NCBI GenBank assembly: GCA_002404055.1
Contig: DHIZ01000385.1
Span: 3,666-10,029, forward strand
Reading direction: 5' to 3'
Length of the DNA: 6,364 nucleotides
Origin: Chloroflexi bacterium UBA4733
GTDB lineage: Bacteria > Chloroflexota > UBA4733
The notes below the pieces were generated by a model that was given only the letters and a program-made list of their open reading frames with translations, did not search any database and had not been told where the DNA came from. Below, in pieces: positions 1 through 6,364 of the stretch. Every line of letters starts with the position of its first letter. Within the stretch, counting starts at the first letter, position 1. The position numbers and the translations under genes were made by a program.

Positions 1-31
1 CTCGTTCTGTGGAACGGACAGTCGCTTTCAT
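1..31 (-). CDS. Possible start of a downstream gene, cut by the window edge
   Basis: An ATG at 31-29 on the minus strand lies only two bases after the addA TAG stop (36-34). It opens a frame reading MKATVRSTER that is still open at the edge. A modest Shine-Dalgarno-like AGG sits seven bases upstream, inside the last codons of addA. The tight spacing fits a third gene in the same operon. Ten residues are too few to assign a family, and a chance ATG is quite possible. Confidence 0.35.
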   Translation of the reverse strand, partial: MKATVRSTER

Positions 32-33
32 TT

Positions 34-3000
34 CTAGACCTGCGCGAGTGCAGCTTCTGCGAGCGCCCCGGGCTCACCCGGAGACACCTCTCGGCCTGGA
101 GCAACGAAGACGTAGGTGATGCGCGCCACCTTCCTGCGTGTCGCAGCCTCCAGCCCGGCGACATAGAGACCGGCCTGGAGGTGGTAGCTTTCGAGGCGGC
201 GTTCGACCTCAGACGCCGGGACCGAGTCCGTCTTCCAGTCCACGACTTCGAGGCCGTCCTGACCATCGATAACCAGGTCCATGAATCCCTCGACCACCAC
301 ACCGTCCCGCGCCAGCGCGAAAGGGACCTCCCGCAGCGCCTGTCCGGCCCGCGCCCGCCCAGCGGCATCCGAGCCAAGCGCGCGGCGGATGAGGGCGGCG
401 ATTTCAGCCGTCCGCTCGGGCACGGCCTCCGCGACCGCCTGAGCTCTGGCAATTGCGTCTATCTCTGCCTCGTCGGCCGTCCAGGACACGCTTTGCAGCG
501 CGGCGTGCACGGCGCGCCCGATATGGGTTCCCGCGCGGCCGCGCGCCCAGGGCTCGGTCATGTCGTCGCGATCCTCTCCGGCCCGTCCCAGCGCCGTGGC
601 GCTGGTGTAGCGCACGCGCCGGCTGTCGGCGACCAGCTGGGCATGGGCGTTCCGGAACTCCTCCAGGCTGGGCGGCGTATCCACTTCGAGCGTCGCGAAC
701 GGAGCCGTCCGAGGCCCGCGAGTCGTGGCAAGCAAAGGCAAAGCCTCGCATCGGTCGAGTATGCCGGCCCCAATCAGGCGCTGGGCCGACGAGTCGCGGG
801 CCCTCTCCGCGTGAAACAGGGAGACCAGAAGGTGGTCGCGCGCCCGGGTGGCCGCGACGTACAGCAGCCGGTCACGCTCGGCGTCGGCGTGCACGCGTTC
901 CTGGGCCTCCACCAGGTCGGCGGGGCCGAGGGTGAAGCGCGTCGAATGGGTCTTGGCGCCGATCGCCACCGAGACCTGGTTGCTGCTCCGGTCGATGCCG
1001 AAGACGGGGCTGTCACTCCTCGCCGGCGTGCCGATGCCGACGAGGAGGACGATCGGGAACTCGAGCCCCTTGGCGCCGTGGATGGTCAGGACGCGGACGG
1101 CGTCCTCGTCGTCGTCGAGGCCAGCGCCCTCGTAGTCGAGGATGGCTGTACCCGCCCGCCGCTCCAGCCAGGCAACGAAGGCGCGCAGGCTCTCGGGCCC
1201 GTGCGCCTCAAAGGACCGGGCCTGCTCGACGAGGAAGCGCGCCCGGCGGAAGGAGTTGCGGTTGCCCTGGTCGAGCACGCCGATCTCCACGAGGCCGCGG
1301 TCGGCCACCAGGCGCTCGACCACCACCGCGAGCGAGAAGGCGTGCCGCTCGTCGTGAAACCGCTTGAGGCTGCGCAGTGAGTCCGCGACCCGGCCCACCG
1401 CGTCCGCCAGGGCCGGATTGAGGTAGCTGAAGCGGCCGCCACCGGCCCTGAAGCGGGCCAGGTCGAGGTCAGAGCAGGCGTACGCCGGGCTGCGCAGCGC
1501 CGCCACTACGGCAACCTCGTCCGCCGGGTCATCGATGGCCGTGAGGCAATTGATCATGTCGCGCACGTCCTGGGTGCCGTAGATCAGGCTGCCACCCTCG
1601 ACTCGGTAAGGAATAGCGAAATCAGCCAGCGCCCGCTCCAGCGACAGCAGGATAGCGCGCGTCGGCACCAGGATGGCCACGTCGCGGAAGGATGCCGGCC
1701 GGACCGCTTGCAGTCCCCGGTCGAAAACCTCCCACCCGTCTTCCACGACGGCGGCGCAGCGGGCGGCCACCTGTGTCGCCTCCAGGCGCCGGACCTCCCG
1801 CGCCGAACCGGTCGCGCGCCCGCCAAAGGTGGCAACGCCCGGTCCCGCCAGCTCCTCATCGCGCTCCGCATGGATGGGGCGGTACGGCGGCTGCACAGAC
1901 GGGTTGGCTCCCTCGCCGATCAGCTGCTGGAAAACGGCATTCACCATTTCCACCACGACCTGGCGCGAGCGGCGGTTGACGGCGAGCTCCGGCAGGGAGC
2001 CACCAGCGCTTTCAATCCTGGCCCGGGTCGCGGCGTAGATCGCCATATCCGCCCGGCGGAAGCGGTAGATCGACTGCTTCGGGTCGCCGACCAGAAACAG
2101 ACGTCCAGGATCGATTGGCGCACCTGCGCCAATGCAGCCGAAGCTCAAGGCAATGTCCACCTGCAGTGGGTCGGTGTCCTGAAATTCGTCTATGAGGAGC
2201 GCCTGATGGCGCTCACGCAAAGCGGTTCTCACCGTCGGACTGGACTCGAGCAGGTCTCGCACGCGCACGATGAGGTCGTCGAAGACCAGCGAGCCTTCGA
2301 GGTTGCGGGCGGTCGCGTCCTGGCGTACGAAGCGCACGAGGTAGGGCACGAGCGCCGCCAGGGCCTCGGAACGCAGCGCCTGGAGCGCGGCTGCGAGAGC
2401 CTGACAGGCAGTGGTTGCTGTGTCGCGCACCTCGGCGATCCGGGCAGCGCCGCCCCAGTCCTGCTGCCGGCCCCGGTGGAAGCTTTGCGCCAGGACAGGT
2501 GCCGGGCCCGCGAGCAAGACCTCGCGGTTCTCCGGGTCAGCAAGCAGGCGCTCGACCAGCTCGATCACGCGTTCGACAGCCATGCGCAGCTTGTCCTCTC
2601 CGCTCACGGACGCCAGCGACAGGCGGGAAAGGACTTGCCGCATTTCGCCGAGGTCCGGCCAGGCGGCACCGGCGACGACGAGCGGCTGCTTTTCCAGTAG
2701 GGATGCCAGGTGCTGCTGGGACCAGAGCGCCCAGGCCAGCGTCCCAATATCGCGCGTCGCCAGCCCCAGTGAGAGAACGCGATCCACCACTTGTACGGCG
2801 TCCGGCTCGCGGCCCAGGTCCTCGAGGTAACCGCGCCAGCGGTCCTGAAAGCGCCGCTCGGCCAGCACCGCGTCCTGAATCTCGAAGTCAGGGTCCACGC
2901 CCGCTTCGGGGGCGAAGGCGCGCAGGAGGCCGAGGCAGAAGGCGTGAATCGTCGATATCTGAGCCCGGCCCAGGCTTTCGAGGGCTGTTTCCAGCGGCGC

Positions 3001-3267
3001 GGTATCCCCGGTCCCTTGTACGAGCTGGTCTTCGAGGGCGCTACGCACCCGCTCCCTGAGCTCGGCCGCAGCCTTCTCAGTGAAGGTGATAGCAACAATG
3101 CTTTCTACCGGTGTGCCGCCGAGTACGAGCGAAACGACGCGGTCGACCAGCGACCTGGTCTTGCCGGTGCCTGCACCCGCTTCGACCAGCATCGTCTCAC
3201 CGAGGTGGCTGCAGATCTCTTCGCGGGTCCGCTCGTCCTCCGCCAGAAAGGCGGCGTAATCGTTCAT
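34..3267 (-). CDS. addA: AddA-like subunit: UvrD/Rep-type DNA helicase with C-terminal RecB-family nuclease
   Basis: ATP-dependent 3'-5' DNA helicase and nuclease, predicted motor of the AddAB complex. Length is 1,077 aa; Bacillus AddA is about 1,230. All SF1A motifs are visible: Walker A AGAGTGKT (30-37, Lys36), Ia AITFTEKAAAEL (59-70), Ib STIHAFC (105-111), Walker B LLIDEFQDTD (357-366), III LVGDPKQSIYRFR (392-404), IV AVNRRS (429-434), V VLTIHGAKGLEF (726-737), and VI DRLLYVAATRARD (799-811). The C-terminal nuclease has GTHIGRAVH (913-921), REVPF (979-983), GFMDL with Asp997, VVDWKTD with Asp1010 and Lys1012, and Gln1031/Tyr1035 (QAGLY), so its active site appears complete. The ATG at 3267 is chosen because a strong Shine-Dalgarno precedes it, it overlaps the addB stop as ATGA, and homology begins there. 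The frame stays open 147 codons further upstream, but that part is antiframe translation of addB. No iron-sulfur cysteine pattern is present, as expected for AddA. Confidence 0.95.
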   Translation of the reverse strand: MNDYAAFLAEDERTREEICSHLGETMLVEAGAGTGKTRSLVDRVVSLVLGGTPVESIVAITFTEKAAAELRERVRSALEDQLVQGTGDTAPLETALESLGRAQISTIHAFCLGLLRAFAPEAGVDPDFEIQDAVLAERRFQDRWRGYLEDLGREPDAVQVVDRVLSLGLATRDIGTLAWALWSQQHLASLLEKQPLVVAGAAWPDLGEMRQVLSRLSLASVSGEDKLRMAVERVIELVERLLADPENREVLLAGPAPVLAQSFHRGRQQDWGGAARIAEVRDTATTACQALAAALQALRSEALAALVPYLVRFVRQDATARNLEGSLVFDDLIVRVRDLLESSPTVRTALRERHQALLIDEFQDTDPLQVDIALSFGCIGAGAPIDPGRLFLVGDPKQSIYRFRRADMAIYAATRARIESAGGSLPELAVNRRSRQVVVEMVNAVFQQLIGEGANPSVQPPYRPIHAERDEELAGPGVATFGGRATGSAREVRRLEATQVAARCAAVVEDGWEVFDRGLQAVRPASFRDVAILVPTRAILLSLERALADFAIPYRVEGGSLIYGTQDVRDMINCLTAIDDPADEVAVVAALRSPAYACSDLDLARFRAGGGRFSYLNPALADAVGRVADSLRSLKRFHDERHAFSLAVVVERLVADRGLVEIGVLDQGNRNSFRRARFLVEQARSFEAHGPESLRAFVAWLERRAGTAILDYEGAGLDDDEDAVRVLTIHGAKGLEFPIVLLVGIGTPARSDSPVFGIDRSSNQVSVAIGAKTHSTRFTLGPADLVEAQERVHADAERDRLLYVAATRARDHLLVSLFHAERARDSSAQRLIGAGILDRCEALPLLATTRGPRTAPFATLEVDTPPSLEEFRNAHAQLVADSRRVRYTSATALGRAGEDRDDMTEPWARGRAGTHIGRAVHAALQSVSWTADEAEIDAIARAQAVAEAVPERTAEIAALIRRALGSDAAGRARAGQALREVPFALARDGVVVEGFMDLVIDGQDGLEVVDWKTDSVPASEVERRLESYHLQAGLYVAGLEAATRRKVARITYVFVAPGREVSPGEPGALAEAALAQV

Positions 3268-6251
3268 GATTGTTGCTCTCCCCGCGCCTTCTGGCCGACC
3301 GCCAGCCAGGGCGCGAGACGGCGGTCTCCCAGTTTGGCGCTGATTTCGCTGTCGCGCCGCCGGGAGCAGAGCCGGTTGAAGTCGCAGTAAGCGCAGTTGG
3401 CGAAGCCGCCGTACCGCTCGTCTTCCTCCCCCGACACCGCCGGGAAGGCACCGCTGGCGATGCCGTCGACGATGGCGCGCAGAGTCTGGGAGAAGCGCTC
3501 CTGGTTCTCCGGGGTTGGGTGGTACTCGTACTGCACGAAGTTGGCCCGCCGCGTGATGAACCAGTAGACGCCCGTCTGAGACGCTCCCGCAGGAGCCGCC
3601 GTAAGGTAGACGGGCAGCTGCAGCTTGGTACCGCCGAGCAGCGGGTCGGCCTGGTTCTTCAACCCTTCGAAGGGGCGGGTGCTGCCGCTCTTGTAGTCGA
3701 TGACCCACGCGGCTCGCTTATCGGGCGTTTCGTCGATGCGGTCGGCGTAGCCGCGCAGGCGTACGCCGGCGATCTCTGCCTCCGGTACCGAAACTTCGAA
3801 CTGGGTCGGCACGGCGCCGGTGGCGCGCCTGAATTCGGTGTCCCTTTCCAGGAAGGCAACCAGGTCGGCGCGGATGTTGCGCGCCTCGTAGCTTGCATAG
3901 AGATCGAGGCCCGTCCTGCCCCTGGCCCTCGCCTCGCCCAGGCTCCCGTCTAGGATCGCGAGCAGCCGCTGCGCGTCGGTTGCCGTCCACGCTTCGTTGA
4001 CGCGTGGGCGGCCCTCCGCCTGCTTCTCACGAAAGAACGTGTCCAGGACGTCGTGGATGAGTGTGCCGCGTTCGGCAGGATCCATGGTCTCGCGCTCTTC
4101 GATCTCCTCGACGACGTTGATCCGCAGGAGAGATCGGCCCAGGTAGCGAAAGCCGCACGTGGCGTAGTGCTCCAACGGGGTGGGGGACACCGTGGCCCTG
4201 AGAGCCAGCCAGCCCGGGTCGCCCACGCCGGCGAGGTTGCCGTCCCATTCGGTGAACTCCGAGCCGCGCCGGGAGCGCAGCATGAGCAGGGCAGCGTGCA
4301 GCGGATGGCCCACCTCCAGAGGCAGCGCGGAACGCTTCTGCAGCACTGCCTCCCGCACCGACACGTCCGAGGCCTCGATCGGGATGCCGGCAAGCAGCGA
4401 GCCCATGGGCGACCGCGGCCGCCGCAGCCAGCCGGCTCCCGGGGCGCCGCGCAGAGCGGAGGCCGTCTTCACGGCTTCGTCGTGCCTCCGGGCAGCAGCG
4501 ACCATCTGTGGCGCCGGATAGTACTCCCCCGCGGCACTCGCCGAGTTGAGGGGCGCCGACCAGACGAGGCCGCCGTCACCGGCAGCCGCTGAAGCCCGAG
4601 CGGCTGCGCTGTGAGCGCGCCTCAGGCGCAGGCTTGCGTCTTCTATGTAGGGAAAGCGTCCGTGCAGCTGCTGCCAGAATCGGTCCGCTACCAGCATGTC
4701 GGCGCCGGCGCCGACCGGGAAGGCACCGTCGTAAGCGCCACAGATGATCACCCGGCGGAACTCCAGCCCCGCCGCGAGACGGTAGTCGGCGATGAGCACG
4801 CCATCACCGAAGCTGCGCTCGCGCTGTACGGCTGCCTCCATGTTGGCCCGCAGAGCACGGGTGAAGCTCCGGAGGCTGAACGCGCCACCGATGGCCCCCA
4901 CCGTTCCCAGTTGGTCAATCTCCGCCTCTACCTTGTCCAGCGCCTGGGCCTCCGGCCTCAGGTAGGCGTGCACAACGTCCTTGAACGCGGCGATGAAGGC
5001 GGGTGCCAACTGGCGGGGACTCAGCGCTTCCAGGCGTTGCGCCAACTGCTGCACGAAGCCCGCCAGATCGCGGGCACGGCCGATCTCAGCGCGTCTTGTC
5101 TCCTGCCTGGCCTCGTCTCCGTCTCCGTCGGCCGCCAGGTCAGCCTCGCGGTCCTCGATCAACATCGCGAGGCCGAGGCGCCAGCGCTCAACTCCATGGG
5201 TAATACCGGCCGCCCGCGATATCCGCTCCCAGGCCGCGATCAGGGCGGGCACCGGGCCGTCCGCAGTCGGCAGCTGCAAGCGAATCGGCGCCACGCTGAG
5301 GAAGTCCAGGACGGCGGCCCGCGCGAAGTCCTCTTCCGCCAGCGAAGCCAAAGCCAGGACCGCTCGCCCGGCAGGCGTCTCTACCAGCGGTACGCCGGGC
5401 ATTGGCGTCGCCGGGATAGCGGCGCGGTCGAGTGCTTCGCGCAGCAGCCGGGGGTAGGACGAATCTGCGCCGTGGAAAACGGCGATCTCGTGCAGCCCGA
5501 TACCGTCACCTAGCGCCGCGGTGACCTCACGCACTACTTCTCTGCCTTCGGTTGCGGGGTCCGGTGCGAGCACGAAGCGCGTTTCCGGTTCGGCAAGCGA
5601 CTCGTCCACGAGGACAAACGCCGGAGCTGCCTGTCGCAGTGCCTCGAGAAGATTGGCGGCCCCCGCCGATTCTGCCCCCGGCGGTACCACGAAGAGCGAT
5701 CCGAGATCGGGCAGAGCACCCGCCCTACCATCGGTTACAGCCGCGGCTGCCGCGTTGAGCAGGTCTTCCTCGTCATAGAACTGGCTCGTCTGGTCCTGAA
5801 ACAGAGCGTAGAGCCGGAAGATCTCGCCCAGCTTGGCGTCGGCCGTGGCCTCGGAAACCTGTTCAAGCTGTGTCACGCCGCCCCGCCGCAGGCGGCGGAA
5901 GATCTGCCGCAGGACCCTGCCGTAGCCGGCCAGCTCCCCTACGCGGGCGAACTCGCCCTGGGACTGCCGCGCCACCTCCTGGGCAACGAAGTCGGCAATG
6001 GGGCGGGCCAGCGGTGACCGACCTGAAGCTGCAAGCCGCACTGCGCCGAGGACCTCGGCAATGCGCGGCAGAGTCTCGAAGCGGACGCCCGCGAAGGGGC
6101 CCAACTGAGCAAGACGCCGGCGCAGCTGCAGACCGGCGATGTGGCTAGGAACGACAACCGTAACTGGCGCGAGCGGTTGGTCGTCACGCGCGGCAGCGAT
6201 GAGGCGGAGGGTATCACTGAGCGAGGTCATGTCGAGCAAGGATAGGCGCAC
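3264..6251 (-). CDS. addB: AddB-like subunit of an AddAB/RexAB helicase-nuclease (PD-(D/E)XK nuclease family protein)
   Basis: Predicted cytoplasmic subunit that, with AddA, resects double-strand DNA ends for RecA-dependent recombination. Length is 995 aa from GTG at 6251, or 988 aa from ATG at 6230; Bacillus AddB is about 1,166. The N-terminal helicase-like part starts with the strand VTVVVPS (residues 30-36), where active homologues carry a P-loop, and no GxxxxGK[S/T] is present. A motif V/VI-like remnant lies at 484-512 (GLEF, then GAYDGAFP). The C-terminal RecB-type nuclease domain spans about 691-962: His733 in GTLIHDVL, Glu819, Asp837 in GYADRID, Asp852-Tyr-Lys854 in IDYKSG, and Gln878/Tyr882 (QLPVY). 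Four cysteines match the AddB iron-sulfur staple: Cys699 (YATCGFRY), then Cys953, Cys956 and Cys962 with CX2CX5C spacing. Residues 366-392 are a charged, probably flexible linker. Neither start has a clear Shine-Dalgarno. The stop overlaps the addA start by 4 bases. The family call is firm; the exact start and any Chi sequence are not. Confidence 0.9.
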   Translation of the reverse strand: MRLSLLDMTSLSDTLRLIAAARDDQPLAPVTVVVPSHIAGLQLRRRLAQLGPFAGVRFETLPRIAEVLGAVRLAASGRSPLARPIADFVAQEVARQSQGEFARVGELAGYGRVLRQIFRRLRRGGVTQLEQVSEATADAKLGEIFRLYALFQDQTSQFYDEEDLLNAAAAAVTDGRAGALPDLGSLFVVPPGAESAGAANLLEALRQAAPAFVLVDESLAEPETRFVLAPDPATEGREVVREVTAALGDGIGLHEIAVFHGADSSYPRLLREALDRAAIPATPMPGVPLVETPAGRAVLALASLAEEDFARAAVLDFLSVAPIRLQLPTADGPVPALIAAWERISRAAGITHGVERWRLGLAMLIEDREADLAADGDGDEARQETRRAEIGRARDLAGFVQQLAQRLEALSPRQLAPAFIAAFKDVVHAYLRPEAQALDKVEAEIDQLGTVGAIGGAFSLRSFTRALRANMEAAVQRERSFGDGVLIADYRLAAGLEFRRVIICGAYDGAFPVGAGADMLVADRFWQQLHGRFPYIEDASLRLRRAHSAAARASAAAGDGGLVWSAPLNSASAAGEYYPAPQMVAAARRHDEAVKTASALRGAPGAGWLRRPRSPMGSLLAGIPIEASDVSVREAVLQKRSALPLEVGHPLHAALLMLRSRRGSEFTEWDGNLAGVGDPGWLALRATVSPTPLEHYATCGFRYLGRSLLRINVVEEIEERETMDPAERGTLIHDVLDTFFREKQAEGRPRVNEAWTATDAQRLLAILDGSLGEARARGRTGLDLYASYEARNIRADLVAFLERDTEFRRATGAVPTQFEVSVPEAEIAGVRLRGYADRIDETPDKRAAWVIDYKSGSTRPFEGLKNQADPLLGGTKLQLPVYLTAAPAGASQTGVYWFITRRANFVQYEYHPTPENQERFSQTLRAIVDGIASGAFPAVSGEEDERYGGFANCAYCDFNRLCSRRRDSEISAKLGDRRLAPWLAVGQKARGEQQS
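3276..3283 (-). promoter_or_regulatory. Ribosome binding site of addA, inside the addB 3' end
   Basis: The minus strand reads GGGGAGAG here, 8 bases before the addA ATG at 3267 and within the last codons of addB. It is the best Shine-Dalgarno match at any start in the window. It fixes the addA start at the ATGA overlap. Ribosomes finishing addB could re-initiate here, which would keep the two subunits in balance; that coupling is inferred from spacing, not shown. Confidence 0.8.
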
Positions 6252-6364
6252 CTGCGAAGGCTCGCAACGGCGGCAGCACCCCGAAACTTTGGAGGTGCTT
6301 GGCCTGGAGTATGGAGCCAGCGCCCCCGACGAATCCGATCTGCGGCGCTATACCCACGGTGCAG
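6252..6364. other. Upstream flank of addB, no assignable gene
   Basis: These 113 bases precede the earliest addB start. The addB frame itself is closed by TAG at 6350-6348 and has no ATG, GTG or TTG between that stop and 6251. Three other frames run open to the edge. One is on the plus strand from ATG at 6229 (MSSKDRR..., including LEVLGLEYGAS). One is on the minus strand ending with TGA at 6229-6227, an ATGA overlap with the alternative addB ATG. One is on the minus strand ending with TGA at 6216-6214. None can be recognised from about 45 codons. Loose AT-rich hexamers such as TATAGC and CATACT occur on the minus strand, but no paired -35/-10 promoter was convincing. Confidence 0.5.
6253..6266. 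repeat. Short perfect inverted repeat next to the addB GTG start
   Basis: TGCGA (6253-6257) and TCGCA (6262-6266) are perfect inverse complements separated by AGGC. They could form a five-base-pair hairpin one base upstream of the GTG at 6251 in the mRNA, or a small operator-like dyad in DNA. The structure is seen directly; any function is speculative, since stems this short are common by chance in high-G+C DNA. Confidence 0.3.

Noticed and set aside
181..1380. Plus-strand open frame of 399 codons antisense to addA.
   Set aside because: It runs opposite the conserved helicase and nuclease motifs of addA. Its translation resembles no known domain, and long antisense frames are common in high-G+C genes.
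1708..2700. Plus-strand open frame of 330 codons antisense to addA.
   Set aside because: Same reasoning: it mirrors the addA helicase core, and no domain or motif is visible in its translation.
3268..3708. An N-terminal extension of AddA by 147 codons, from an in-frame start at 3708.
   Set aside because: It lies wholly inside addB in another frame, is Arg/Pro/Ala-rich with no family resemblance, and the strong ribosome site and ATGA overlap point to ATG 3267.
4611..5513. Plus-strand open frame of 300 codons antisense to addB.
   Set aside because: It mirrors the AddB helicase-like region; the translation has no recognisable motifs and is best explained by codon bias.
34..6251. A novel anti-phage or accessory system built around a nuclease-helicase pair.
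   Set aside because: All motifs, the four-cysteine cluster and the gene order match AddAB recombination machinery. There are no toxin, sensor, reverse transcriptase or mobile-element signatures nearby.
34..6251. RecBCD rather than AddAB.
   Set aside because: The partner of the helicase carries its own intact nuclease site and iron-sulfur cysteines, which RecC lacks, and no RecD-like helicase is present.
6300..6364. A sigma-70 type promoter for addB using TATAGC or CATACT on the minus strand.
   Set aside because: The -10 matches are partial, and no -35 element at suitable spacing was found.

Overview
The window is a high-G+C bacterial segment (roughly two thirds G+C by eye). It is almost entirely filled by two long genes on the minus strand, read from high to low coordinates. 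Together they encode an AddAB-type (RexAB-type) helicase-nuclease for processing double-strand DNA breaks. The first gene (about 6251 to 3264) is a divergent AddB-like subunit: an inactivated helicase fold followed by a RecB-type nuclease domain carrying an iron-sulfur cluster. The second gene (3267 to 34) is an AddA-like subunit: a complete UvrD/Rep-type (SF1A) helicase followed by a second RecB-type nuclease domain.

The two genes overlap by four bases (ATGA, 3264-3267 on the minus strand). A good Shine-Dalgarno sequence for addA lies inside the end of addB, so the subunits are probably translated in a coupled way from one mRNA. By analogy with the AddAB family, AddA would be the ATP-driven 3'-5' motor and cut one strand. 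AddB would act as the scaffold and cut the other strand, and in studied members its helicase-like part reads Chi. The product is a 3' single-stranded tail for RecA loading. Both nuclease active sites look intact, so this is the two-nuclease AddAB arrangement rather than RecBCD. No RecC or RecD homologue is present in the window.

At the low-coordinate end, an ATG two bases after the addA stop begins a minus-strand reading frame that leaves the window after about ten codons. It is possibly a third operon gene and cannot be identified. At the high-coordinate end, about 113 bases upstream of addB hold no recognisable gene. Several frames are open there, including a plus-strand one whose ATG lies back to back with a candidate addB ATG. 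No RNA gene, mobile element, CRISPR array or long repeat was seen.

The organism cannot be fixed from this window. The AddB lacks a P-loop, begins with a 'PLAPVTVVVPS'-like strand, and is paired with a shortish AddA. From memory this resembles proteins of Chloroflexota and some Actinomycetota, which is a weak inference. The locus looks like ordinary chromosomal housekeeping repair. I did not find convincing evidence of an undescribed system.
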